From: Pseudomonadota bacterium
Lineage (GTDB): Bacteria > Bdellovibrionota_C > UBA2361 > OMII01
Length of the DNA: 36,720 nt
NCBI GenBank assembly: GCA_900299035.1
Contig: OMIG01000176.1
Location: 1-36,720 of the forward strand
Reading direction: 5' to 3'
The notes under the pieces are model-generated. The model saw only the letters and a program-made list of their open reading frames with translations. It did not search any database and was not told where the DNA came from. Positions 21,939 through 30,332 of this stretch are shown in pieces (position 1 is the stretch's first letter; the number at the start of each line of letters is the position of its first letter). The position numbers and the translations under genes are program-made.

Positions 21939-23390
21939 ATGCTTCCGAAAACTGCCCTACACCGACTCCTGCGATGCGCGGCGATTGTGGCCTTCGCCCT
22001 GCCCACCAGCGCCTCCGCAGACAATAAACCAGCTTCCATTCCAACCATGCCGACGCAAGGCTTCTACTACGACGGCTTCGCGCGCAATCGTCTTGAGTAC
22101 ACCGACTGGTTTGCGCCTGTTGAGCTCAACCGCACGGCAACGTTCGACACGCTCAAGGCCCAGCTCGGTGGCGGCTACCGAGACCAACGGTTCGAGGCGT
22201 ACGCTCAGGGCCAATTCTTCGGAGGCGTGCACATTCCAGACCACGCCACCGGTACTGGCGGCGCGTTCTACCTGCAGAACAACCACGAGAACTTTGGAGA
22301 CTTCGGCTACCGACAGGCTAACGTCACCTTCAAGCAGAGCGATGAAACGCCCCTCTCTGCAAAGATCGGACGCTTCCTGTACTCTTCCGGTGAAGAGGTC
22401 ATGCACCAAGACGTAAACCTGGCCTGGCTACAGTCATTCCGGATTGCGCAGCGGCTCATCGGCACATCGGACTACAACATCGGCCGAAGCTTCAACGGAG
22501 TTCGCCTCGACAGGAACGACGGGCCACACACCGTGACCTTCACGTTCTCAAACCCCTCCCAGGGAGTTAACCAGGCAAACATCAACCCAACCATGTACGA
22601 CGTAGACATCGCTACCGCGTCTTACACCTACGCCGAACCAGCTCTCGTCGCCCAAGGCTTCTTCTACTACTACGGAGATGGCCGCGGGACCGTCCCAGTC
22701 GACAACCGCCCAATCGAAGTCCGAAATCTCGACACGTCGTTTATCAACATCTACACCTTCGGTGGCAGCGCGATTAAAATTTTCGAGACAGGAGACAATC
22801 AGTACCTCGACACCGTCGTGTGGGGAGTTGGCCAGTCAGGAAACTACGGCAACCTCGACCATAAGGCAGCAGCCGCTGTGCTCGAAGCCGGCTACCAGTT
22901 CCGCGGATGGGCGTGGCAGCCCTGGTTCCGCGCCGGATGGAACTACGCTACCGGAGACCACAGCACAACGGACAACAGCCACACCACCTTCGCGCAGCTC
23001 ATCCCAACGGCGCGACGGTACGCGCAGATTCCGTTCTACAACATGGAGAACTCAAACGACCTCTTCGTTCAGGCGATCGTGAAGCCAACGGTCGACTTTA
23101 AGCTGCGGTCAGATCTGCACTACCTCCAGCTCAGCAGCAACAACGACCTGCTGTACTCCGGCGCCGGCCCCAACGACAAGACACGCTTCGGCATGGCTGG
23201 TCTTCCTTCCGGCGGATCGTACAACGTTGGCGTGCTGCTCGATCTAGACGCTCAGTACCAGCTCACCCAAATGCTCTCGACGGGCGTCTACGTGGGGCAC
23301 CTCTTCCCTGGGGGCGTCATTGACGCAAACTTCTCCTCCGGCAGGCGAGACATCACGTACGCATTCTGGGACGTAAATTTAAAGTTTTAG
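21939..23390 (+). CDS. alginate-export-type outer-membrane beta-barrel protein
   Basis: A 483-residue protein with a signal peptide (cleavage near SASA/DNKP) and the alternating pattern of amphipathic strands of an outer-membrane barrel, ending in an aromatic residue (DVNLKF) as Bam substrates do. The segment IGTSDYNIGRSFNGVRLDRN and the WFRAGWNYATGDH stretch match the alginate-export (AlgE-like) family, whose members are often uncharacterised porins in bacteria without alginate genes. No alginate synthesis genes are nearby, so a general or sugar-specific channel is as likely. No ribosome-binding site is seen before the ATG. G+C and codon use match the neighbours. Confidence 0.82.
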   Translation: MLPKTALHRLLRCAAIVAFALPTSASADNKPASIPTMPTQGFYYDGFARNRLEYTDWFAPVELNRTATFDTLKAQLGGGYRDQRFEAYAQGQFFGGVHIPDHATGTGGAFYLQNNHENFGDFGYRQANVTFKQSDETPLSAKIGRFLYSSGEEVMHQDVNLAWLQSFRIAQRLIGTSDYNIGRSFNGVRLDRNDGPHTVTFTFSNPSQGVNQANINPTMYDVDIATASYTYAEPALVAQGFFYYYGDGRGTVPVDNRPIEVRNLDTSFINIYTFGGSAIKIFETGDNQYLDTVVWGVGQSGNYGNLDHKAAAAVLEAGYQFRGWAWQPWFRAGWNYATGDHSTTDNSHTTFAQLIPTARRYAQIPFYNMENSNDLFVQAIVKPTVDFKLRSDLHYLQLSSNNDLLYSGAGPNDKTRFGMAGLPSGGSYNVGVLLDLDAQYQLTQMLSTGVYVGHLFPGGVIDANFSSGRRDITYAFWDVNLKF

Positions 23391-23498
23391 CCGCAGCGGC
23401 CTGCTGGGTTTCGCCTCGCACCCGCCCAGGGGATGGGTTTGGTGACCTTGCGTCAGGGAGTGCCAGCGCTATTTTGAACGCGCTCGAAACCGTCCGGC

Positions 23499-23602
23499 AT
23501 ACTTTTGCCTAACGCGCTGCCCTCACGAGGCGCTGCGATCTCGACAATGCTTCTGAGCGGGGAAGTGCGCTTTGCCAGCGCCTCGTGCTAACCGAAAAGT
23601 AT
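23499..23602. repeat. nested inverted repeat between the barrel and TetR genes
   Basis: A perfect 12-bp pair CACGAGGCGCTG (23524-23535)/CAGCGCCTCGTG (23576-23587) with a 40-nt loop is nested within an 8-bp pair ATACTTTT (23499-23506)/AAAAGTAT (23595-23602). The gaps between outer and inner arms are 17 and 7 nt. It could be a small mobile remnant, a folded leader, or part of a terminator for the barrel gene. The rest of 23391-23694 holds no gene. Confidence 0.7.
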
Positions 23603-23694
23603 ATAGACAAATGAGGGCGTTGCGCTGAGACTTGCCTGGAGCAGTCGCACATTCGAATCCGCTCAAAACTACTCTATCCTCGAGAGGCGCCACG

Positions 23695-24402
23695 ATGCTT
23701 CCAGAACGAACGTCATCCAAAGCCCGCCGAACTAGGGCCACAATTATCGACGCAGCGCTCGCCCTGTTCCGCGAGAAAGGGTTCGAGGAGACAACGATGC
23801 GAGAGGTCGCGGACCGTGCGGGCCTCGCAGTCGGCGCGGCGTACTACCACTTCCGCACCAAGGACGAGATCCTGCTCGCCCTGTACGAAGGAACGATAGA
23901 CAACTCGCTCGAGCGCGCGCGCTTCAAGAGCGCAAAGAGTGCTGACTTCGCCGACAGGGTGCGGGATGCGCTCGACTTTCGGCTCGCGCAGCTCCGCCCG
24001 TACAAGGACTTCCTCGGCCCACTTGCTGGGCACGCCTTAATTCCAGGGAGCCCATTGTCGCCGTTTGCGCAGGAGACTGAAGAGATTCGCATGCGCGAGT
24101 TGGCCCTGTTTGAAGAGATTATTCACGGCAGCAGCCTGAAGGTAGCGCTTGAGTTCAAGAGCCACCTTCCGCGCTTTCTGTGGCTCTACCAGATGTCCGT
24201 GATCTCTTTCTGGCTGCGCGACCAGTCGCCATCACAGGAGCGAACAGAGCGCCTGATCGGGCTAAGCCTCTCGCTCATCATGAAGCTCTTTGCAGTGACG
24301 CGAGTCCCGGTGCTGCGGCAGGCCAACGGCCTGATCCTCGCGCTCCTGCAGCTTGCTGCTGGGCCTGACGCCTCTGCCGAGCGCCGCGTCGCCAGCGCGT
24401 AG
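23695..24402 (+). CDS. TetR family transcriptional regulator
   Basis: A 235-residue one-component regulator. The N-terminal HTH is clear: RATIIDAALALFREKGFEETTMREVADRAGLAVGAAYYHFRTKDEILLAL (about residues 12-62). The C-terminal ligand domain is helical and not classifiable; ligand unknown. The start chosen is the ATG at 23695 (MLPERTSSKARRTR), with GAGAGG seven bases upstream and a weak TTCGAA-17-TATCCT promoter (23652-23680); the frame is open to 23632 but that part has no family similarity. Likely targets would be itself or the outer-membrane barrel gene upstream, since TetR regulators often control envelope channels; this is inference only. Confidence 0.9.
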   Translation: MLPERTSSKARRTRATIIDAALALFREKGFEETTMREVADRAGLAVGAAYYHFRTKDEILLALYEGTIDNSLERARFKSAKSADFADRVRDALDFRLAQLRPYKDFLGPLAGHALIPGSPLSPFAQETEEIRMRELALFEEIIHGSSLKVALEFKSHLPRFLWLYQMSVISFWLRDQSPSQERTERLIGLSLSLIMKLFAVTRVPVLRQANGLILALLQLAAGPDASAERRVASA

Positions 24403-24438
24403 CATCGGGCCGCGCAGGCGTGGTAGCATCCGCCAAGC

Positions 24439-25428
24439 ATGGGAGACTCACAACACATCGAACGGGCCGTGCGGGCTTTTCTGCCAACCGCGCTAGAGTC
24501 AACTGACCTCAAGAACCTCGGCTCGCGCTACGTCGGCAAGGTTCGCGACGTGTACTCGCAAGGCGACCGCAGCGTGCTGGTCTCAACGGACCGGCAGTCC
24601 GCGTTTGACATCTCGTGGTGCTCGGTTCCACTCAAGGGGCAGGTTCTCAACCAGGTGAGCGCCTGGTGGTTCACGCAGGTCGCCGACGTTATGCCGAGCC
24701 ACGTGATAGACGTCCCTGACGAAAACGCGACAGTCGTGCGGCGCCTCGACATGCTCAAGGTCGAGATCGTCGTGCGAGCCTACCTCGCGGGCTCGACCTC
24801 AACCTCCGCCTGGGTCAACTACGCTAAAGGAACGCGCTCGTTCTGCGGCAACGAGCTTCCCGACGGGCTTGTGAAGAACCAGCGCCTTCCGATGGGCCCA
24901 ATCCTCACGCCAACCACGAAGGGCGAGCACGACGAGCCGATCGCGCCGAGCGAGATAGTTTCGCGAGGCTTCGCCACACAGCGGCAGTGGGACGAGATCG
25001 CTGAGAGGGCGCTCGTGCTCTTCCGTCGCGGCCAGGAGATCGCAGCACGGCGCGGGCTAATCCTTGTCGACACGAAGTACGAGATGGGATTCGACTCGGC
25101 TGGCAATCTGACCCTCGCAGACGAAGTGCACACGCCTGACTCCTCCCGCTACTGGATCGCCGCATCGTACGAACAGCGCCTCGCGCAGGGGCTTGAGCCG
25201 GAGAGCCTCGACAAGGAGTTCTTCCGGCTTTGGCTCAGGGACCAGGGGTTTGAGTACGGAGGACCGAAGCCTGCTATCACCGACGACGTGCGTGTCATGC
25301 TGGCCATGAAGTACATCGACCTGTTCGAGCGCATGACGGGCGAGCAGTTCGTTGTTCCGAAGGACGCAAACATCTCGGCACGGCTGCAGCGCAATCTGCG
25401 CAAGTACGAGCTGCCACCATCCTCGTAA
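24439..25428 (+). CDS. purC: phosphoribosylaminoimidazole-succinocarboxamide synthase
   Basis: Joins aspartate to CAIR to form SAICAR in purine synthesis, using ATP. The 329-residue protein is the longer, yeast Ade1-like form rather than the 240-residue E. coli form. Motifs seen are GKVRDVYSQGD, STDRQSAFDI, EIVVRAYLAGSTSTSAW, LTPTTKGEHDEPI, LVDTKYEMG and DEVHTPDSSRYW. The ATG has no ribosome-binding site; a TAGCAT (24424-24429) just upstream could be a -10 box giving a leader of two or three bases. It lies 36 nt after the TetR gene and converges with a glycosyltransferase gene. No other pur genes are in the window. Confidence 0.97.
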   Translation: MGDSQHIERAVRAFLPTALESTDLKNLGSRYVGKVRDVYSQGDRSVLVSTDRQSAFDISWCSVPLKGQVLNQVSAWWFTQVADVMPSHVIDVPDENATVVRRLDMLKVEIVVRAYLAGSTSTSAWVNYAKGTRSFCGNELPDGLVKNQRLPMGPILTPTTKGEHDEPIAPSEIVSRGFATQRQWDEIAERALVLFRRGQEIAARRGLILVDTKYEMGFDSAGNLTLADEVHTPDSSRYWIAASYEQRLAQGLEPESLDKEFFRLWLRDQGFEYGGPKPAITDDVRVMLAMKYIDLFERMTGEQFVVPKDANISARLQRNLRKYELPPSS

Positions 25429-25464
25429 CGCCACAGAGAAACCGGCGCGGCACAGGCGACTTCG

Positions 25465-27204
25465 TTAGGCTTCGCGCGCGACGGCGCCGAACAGGGGCGA
25501 TGACTCTTCTTGGGAGCGGATAGCAGCCCAACGCTCACGCTCAGCACGCGCCTCAGCGACCATGCCAGCATCTTCGAGCGCGCTCGCGAGAAGGTAGTGC
25601 GCCGGGCCAAATCCGGGCTTCTCAGCGACGAGCTTCTGCAGCTGCTCGACTTCTCCGGCGCCGGCCTGAGTAGTCGCCGGCCTCGGCATCCCCTCAAGCA
25701 CTTTGAGCGCCGCGTGCCACAGCTCATCCGGCAGCACGAGGCCGAAGCCGTTCTTGGCGCGCAGCACCGAGAATGGGTTGCGCCTGAGCTCGAGCGCAAT
25801 CTCGTCTACCACTGAAGAGTTTACGTACAGCCTAAACGGCGCATCACCCTCGCACTGCTCGCGGGACGGGGAGCACGGCAGGATGTTCTCGCTAGAGAGG
25901 CGCCACGCCTTGTGGGCCATCATCACCAGGAGGCGCTTGAGGCTGTAGTCCGTTTCGCCGAGAGTCTCGCGCGCCTGAAGGCCACCGCAGTCGATCCAGG
26001 CGAGCTTTCGGACAACCACGTCGAGCTGCCGAAACGAAAGGTTGAAGGGGCCAGCTGGATTGAACATGAGGCCGCCCTTCACGGGCGTGAAGAGCTCCGA
26101 GCGCACCTCGTCGGTCAGGTTCGGAAACACCACGCCAAGGTCGTCTCGTGAGAAGCCGTTGATCGCATTGAGCGCAAAGTCGCGCGGAAGCGCGTTGTGG
26201 ATGTCCACGCAGGCAACGACGTGTGAGCGGGCAGCGCGGACGCCCGTGTCTATCGCCGACAGCCGGGTCAGGGGCGCGCCCTCTGCGGCGAGGACGCACT
26301 GGAATGCAATGTTGGGATGCTTTGCGCCGAGCGCGCCGAGCTGCTTGCGGATCAGCGCCGACGCTTGGCGCGTTCCGCTGTGGTCGACCGCCACGATCTC
26401 TAGTGACGAGAGCGACTGCGCAGCGACCGCCTCGGCGAATGCCTCAAGCCGCCGGTCGGGCCCCGACAGCGGGACCACGAACGAGAGCTGCTGCTCGGGG
26501 TGAATGCGGCGCGACGCATGACGACGAAACACCCTGGACATCTCTCGGTAGGCGCCAGCCATGTCAGCGCCGGTCTTGTTTGTGTCGTAGTTTCGCAGGT
26601 ACGCGAGGGTTTGCGGGAGCCGCACCGAAAATGGGTGGCGCTCGAGCATGCGCAGCCACAGGTCGTAGTCCATCGTGAAGTAGAGACCTTCGTCGAAGCA
26701 CTCCATCGGCTCTATGCCGAGATCGTCGAGCACGCTGCGCTTGAAGAACACTCCAGGCTGTGCCGGCACCGAGTTGAAGACCCAGTACTTCATCGCGTCG
26801 AACCAGGTTCGCTCGACGTTGTCGACTGTCTCCGTCGGATGCCCTTCTTTGTTCGTGACGCACGTTGCTCCCATCACGACCGGGCTGCGAGAGATGGCCT
26901 GCGCAACGGCATGGAAAGCTCCAGGCGCGTACCAGTCGTCGGAGTTGATCCACGCGATGATGTCGCCGGTCGCTTGCGCGAAGCCCTTGTTGAGCGCGTG
27001 GGACTGCCCACGGTCTGGCTCCGACGTCCACTTGAGGTGCGGGTACTCTTTGAGGATCTCAATCGTACCGTCCGTCGAGCCGCCATCGACCACGATGTGC
27101 TCAAAGTTGGGGTAGTCCTGCTGAAGCACGGACTCAATAGTCTGGCGAATGAAGTCACCGTGGTTGTACGAAACGGTGATAACGGAGAATTTTGGCAGCG
27201 GCAT
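25465..27204 (-). CDS. two-domain family 2 glycosyltransferase with C-terminal TPR-like segment
   Basis: A 579-residue protein. Residues 1-235 are a standard GT2 catalytic domain: FSVITVSYNHGDFIRQTIESVL, VVDGGSTDGTIEIL, SEPDRGQSHALNKGF, the metal-binding INSDDW (87-91) and TMDYDLWLRM. Residues about 239-440 begin QLSFVVPLSGPDRRLEAFAEAV and repeat the order of a second GT-A fold (LEIVAVDHSGTRQ, then GVRAARSHVVACVDIHN), but the DxD position reads VDIHN (333-337), so the second unit is probably inactive or binds acceptor. The last 50 residues (LVAEKPGFGPAHYLLASALEDAGMVAEARAE) resemble a TPR. Likely role: surface polysaccharide or glycoprotein glycosylation. It is a lone gene, converging with purC. 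Confidence 0.85.
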   Translation of the reverse strand: MPLPKFSVITVSYNHGDFIRQTIESVLQQDYPNFEHIVVDGGSTDGTIEILKEYPHLKWTSEPDRGQSHALNKGFAQATGDIIAWINSDDWYAPGAFHAVAQAISRSPVVMGATCVTNKEGHPTETVDNVERTWFDAMKYWVFNSVPAQPGVFFKRSVLDDLGIEPMECFDEGLYFTMDYDLWLRMLERHPFSVRLPQTLAYLRNYDTNKTGADMAGAYREMSRVFRRHASRRIHPEQQLSFVVPLSGPDRRLEAFAEAVAAQSLSSLEIVAVDHSGTRQASALIRKQLGALGAKHPNIAFQCVLAAEGAPLTRLSAIDTGVRAARSHVVACVDIHNALPRDFALNAINGFSRDDLGVVFPNLTDEVRSELFTPVKGGLMFNPAGPFNLSFRQLDVVVRKLAWIDCGGLQARETLGETDYSLKRLLVMMAHKAWRLSSENILPCSPSREQCEGDAPFRLYVNSSVVDEIALELRRNPFSVLRAKNGFGLVLPDELWHAALKVLEGMPRPATTQAGAGEVEQLQKLVAEKPGFGPAHYLLASALEDAGMVAEARAERERWAAIRSQEESSPLFGAVAREA

Positions 27205-27477
27205 GTTGCTCTCGCGATCTCCCCAAATGACGGACGCGGCGCACGACGGAAAAAACTGGGCCAGTCACGCTCGGGGCTTGGTTGCTTCCCGGTCTTGGGG
27301 GATAGGATGAGGGGGCGATCAGCTAGGCTTCCCCGAGTTTTGAGGGGCTGTTTGATACCTTGCGGGCGTCCGTGTCAGAAACCAAAAAGCCGCAAGCTAT
27401 TGAAATTGTTGATCTTGGCTTTGGGTGACTTACCCCTCTGAATCCTCCTCCCGCCCCACACTCGGCTCAACTGTGAG

Positions 27478-27861
27478 ATGACTCAGCTCAACGAGCCCCC
27501 ATCGAGGCCAGATTTGCGTTTGAAGCGGCTGGCGTTGATGGTACTAAACAGTCTAATCTTCTGGTCTTTGGACGGCATGCTAACGGAACTCTCACAGGAT
27601 CTTTCGCTTCAAGCGCTCACGCTCCCGAAGGCTTCTCAGCCTGCGGCTGCTGAGGCTGTCTCTACAGCTCCTTCCGCCGAGTTTGCGCTCCTAACCCCAG
27701 CCTCTCAAGTTCTTCGCTCGATAGCCTCATCGGCACCCGAGCAGGAGATTTCGTTTTTCAAGTTCCAGGTTGAAGCTCGCTCTGCGGATGTGAGCTCAAG
27801 CGAGAGCTACCTCCAAGGTTCGCTCCCGTCTCCGCAGGCGCTCCTGCGGGCGGCAGCGTAA
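27478..27861 (+). CDS. small protein of unknown function
   Basis: A 127-residue open frame of uncertain reality. It has a basic N-terminus (RPDLRLKRLA), one hydrophobic stretch (about 18-36, LALMVLNSLIFWSLDGM) that could be a signal anchor, and a Ser/Ala-rich remainder. Codon choice is less biased than in neighbours, with more T- and A-ending codons. No ribosome-binding site precedes the ATG. The 272 nt upstream (27205-27477) contain only a weak CCCC/GGGG hairpin near 27331-27346 and A+T-rich sequence around 27385-27425 that might hold a promoter. No relatives come to mind. Confidence 0.4.
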   Translation: MTQLNEPPSRPDLRLKRLALMVLNSLIFWSLDGMLTELSQDLSLQALTLPKASQPAAAEAVSTAPSAEFALLTPASQVLRSIASSAPEQEISFFKFQVEARSADVSSSESYLQGSLPSPQALLRAAA

Positions 27862-27948
27862 GCACCCATAGGCAATAGGTACGGCCCTTACGGGTTACTG
27901 GCGAGAGAGTCCGCCCCTGGGCGTGCACGTGCATGCGGTAAGGCGGAT

Positions 27949-27969
27949 AAATGTGGCTGTCCCCTTTTT
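27949..27969. repeat. GTCCCC-type repeat, single arm
   Basis: AAATGTGGCTGTCCCC followed by a T-run, 27 nt before dsbD. It matches the arms of the inverted repeat at 30176-30238 and the terminator at 32909-32955, which share the consensus AAATGGTGCCTGTCCCC plus T-run. Confidence 0.6.
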
Positions 27970-27995
27970 GGAGCAAGCGGTATAGCCTAGCCTGA

Positions 27996-30176
27996 ATGGC
28001 TCGTCGTCTCATCTCGCTCGCTGCTGCCCTCCTCCTGCCGCTCCTCTTCTCTGGTTGCAAAGACAGGTCCGAGGGCGAGGGCCCCCACATCAAGGTGCAG
28101 CTGGTCTCGGATCACCAGTCTGTGTCGCCCGGCGCCGCATTCACGCTCGGCGTAAAGTTCATGCCTGAGCCGGGATGGCACATCTACTGGCGCAACCCGG
28201 GCGACTCGGGGCTTGCCCCGGAGTTTAGCTGGAAAGTCACATCTGGGGTGAGCGTCAAACAGCCCTTGTGGCCGTACCCCGAACGGATTGAGGTTGGCCC
28301 GCTCGTTAACTACGGCTACGGCTCGGTGCTCATCCCCTTCCCGTCAACGCTTTCCGCCGCAGCAAAGCCAGGCGAATCGTTGCCGCTCATGCTCCAGGTA
28401 AAGTGGCTGGTGTGCAAAGACGAGTGCCTGCCTGGCGAGGCGATGCTTGAGCTCAACATGCCGGTCAGCGAGAGCGTCGGCGAGCCATCGAAGTTTTCAG
28501 GCCTCTTCTCTGACACCTTCGCCACGATTCCGGCTCCCCTCACTCGCGTCTCTATCGCTGTCGAGGAGCAAGAGAGCGAGGTGACAGTCGCGCTCATCCC
28601 GATCGAGAGCCGCTTCCTGCCGCAGACTGCCGTGTTCTTCCCCGAGGATCGCCGCATCATCTCAAACGCCGCACCGCAGAAAGTCGAGCGCAACGGCAAC
28701 ACGCTCTCCATTTCGCTCAAGCGCGACCCCAGCAACCAGGAGCCGATCTCAAGAATTCGTGGCGTGCTGTACTCGCCGCAAGGCTGGTCAGAGAAGGGCA
28801 CTCCGAAGGCGGTCTCGATAGACACCAAGGCTGACGACCAGCCAGCTGTTGAGCCCCTCTCTCCTTCCAGCTCATCGCCCGTTTCTACGGCCGCTGTCGA
28901 CGAGCAGATCGGCTTCCTTACCGCGATTGTGTTCGCGTTTCTTGGCGGCATGATCTTAAACCTGATGCCGTGCGTCTTTCCGGTGCTCTCCATCAAGATT
29001 CTCAGCTTCGTCGAGCAGTCAAAGGAAGACCCGCGCATCGTGCGCCTGCACGGCCTGGCCTTCTGCGCCGGAGTGCTCGTTTCATTCTGGGCGCTGGCGG
29101 GAGTTCTGCTCTCGCTCCAAGCGGGAGGGCAGCAGCTCGGCTGGGGCTTCCAGCTCCAGTCGCCGACCTTTGTGGTGCTCATGATCTTGGTCTTTCTCTT
29201 GATGGGGCTCCTGTTCCTGAGTGACTTCGCCCTCGGACAGCACATCCAGACGCTGGCGGGCAGCGCCAAGCTCGGAAACAACCTGACGGGCTCGTTCCTC
29301 AACGGAGTTCTTGCTACCGCCGTAGCAACCCCGTGCACCGGCCCCTTCATGGGCTCTGCCGTAGCGGCAACGCTGACACTCCCGGCTTTCCTGAGCCTGC
29401 TCATCTTCACCTTCCTGGGGCTCGGCATGAGCGCGCCCTACCTGGTGCTCTCGTTCCGCCCGTCGCTGCTCAGGTTCTTGCCGCGCCCAGGCGCCTGGAT
29501 GGAGACCTTCAAGGAGCTGATGGCTTTCCCGCTCTTTGCGAGCGTGCTGTGGCTCGTGCGCGTCTTTGCGCGCCAGATGGGGATGGACGCGTCTGGCCTC
29601 ACGCCTCTGATGGATGTGCTGTGGGGGCTGCTCTCAGCGAGCTTTGCGTTCTGGCTGCTGCTGCGGGCCTCGAAGGCGCGCCGAACTGAGGCGCGCATGG
29701 GCTTAAACCTCCTGGCGACTTTCTTCCTGCTGTACGGCGTTATCCGCGCGCTCCCGACGCGGCCGGAGATCGACTCAAGCCGCATTCGCGCATGCTCAGT
29801 CGACGGCACCGCGGCGCCCGAGGCAGACGAGCATGGGCTCCTGTGGGAGCCCTACTCCGAGAAGCGCGTAGCGGAGCTCGTTGCGGGCGGCCGCATCGTC
29901 TACATCGACTTCACCGCCGAGTGGTGCATCACCTGCCAGGTCAACGAAGCGCGCGTCTTCGGCTCGCAAGAGGTGCGGCAGATGCTCATGGCGAAAAACG
30001 TGGCGCTCGTGAAGGGCGACTGGACCTCCAGCAACCCGCTCATCACTGAAGCGCTCAAGAGGTACGGCAGAAACGGCGTGCCGCTCAATGTCATCCAGGC
30101 CAAAGACCGAAAGCCCGAGATTCTTCCCAACGTGCTGACGCCGGGGATCGTGCTTGAAGCGCTTCGGCGCTTCTGA
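27996..30176 (+). CDS. DsbD/ScsB-like thiol:disulphide interchange protein
   Basis: Carries electrons from cytosolic thioredoxin across the inner membrane to periplasmic proteins. The 726-residue protein has an N-terminal signal with lipobox LLFSGC (Cys21), a periplasmic N-terminal domain (about 30-300) with the Cys pair VCKDEC (140, 144), an eight-helix membrane core (about 305-585) with one Cys in NLMPCVFPVL (326) and one in ATPCTGPF (447), and a C-terminal thioredoxin domain with WCITC (644, 647). All three redox Cys pairs of the DsbD relay are therefore present. The WLVCKDECLPG form of the first pair is like ScsB and other DsbD variants. It may serve the CcmH pathway and the redoxin encoded at 33000. 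Confidence 0.93.
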   Translation: MARRLISLAAALLLPLLFSGCKDRSEGEGPHIKVQLVSDHQSVSPGAAFTLGVKFMPEPGWHIYWRNPGDSGLAPEFSWKVTSGVSVKQPLWPYPERIEVGPLVNYGYGSVLIPFPSTLSAAAKPGESLPLMLQVKWLVCKDECLPGEAMLELNMPVSESVGEPSKFSGLFSDTFATIPAPLTRVSIAVEEQESEVTVALIPIESRFLPQTAVFFPEDRRIISNAAPQKVERNGNTLSISLKRDPSNQEPISRIRGVLYSPQGWSEKGTPKAVSIDTKADDQPAVEPLSPSSSSPVSTAAVDEQIGFLTAIVFAFLGGMILNLMPCVFPVLSIKILSFVEQSKEDPRIVRLHGLAFCAGVLVSFWALAGVLLSLQAGGQQLGWGFQLQSPTFVVLMILVFLLMGLLFLSDFALGQHIQTLAGSAKLGNNLTGSFLNGVLATAVATPCTGPFMGSAVAATLTLPAFLSLLIFTFLGLGMSAPYLVLSFRPSLLRFLPRPGAWMETFKELMAFPLFASVLWLVRVFARQMGMDASGLTPLMDVLWGLLSASFAFWLLLRASKARRTEARMGLNLLATFFLLYGVIRALPTRPEIDSSRIRACSVDGTAAPEADEHGLLWEPYSEKRVAELVAGGRIVYIDFTAEWCITCQVNEARVFGSQEVRQMLMAKNVALVKGDWTSSNPLITEALKRYGRNGVPLNVIQAKDRKPEILPNVLTPGIVLEALRRF

Positions 30177-30238
30177 AAAAGGGGGACAGACACCATTTTA
30201 CGCGGCTCCGCCGCTAAATTGTGCCTGTCCCCTTTTTT
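30176..30238. terminator. GTCCCC-type inverted repeat acting as terminator of dsbD
   Basis: AAAAAGGGGGACAG (30176-30189) pairs with CTGTCCCCTTTTTT (30225-30238) and the inside continues to pair (CAC-ATTTTA-GCGGC with GCCGC-TAAATTGTG). It starts on the dsbD stop codon and ends in a T-run on either strand, so it can terminate in both directions. Its arms are the same repeat found singly at 27949 and 32914. Confidence 0.8.
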
Positions 30239-30332
30239 CCCCTTTAGTAAACCCAAGAACCTGCCGACTAGACTTTTGAGAGAACTAAAGTTCCTGCGAT
30301 CCCTCACTACAGGGATAGAGAGAAGAGTCAGC

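Noticed and set aside
26500-27441. 313-residue plus-strand open frame
   Set aside because: Antisense to the two-domain glycosyltransferase.
28316-29428. 370-residue minus-strand open frame
   Set aside because: Antisense to the well-supported dsbD-like gene.
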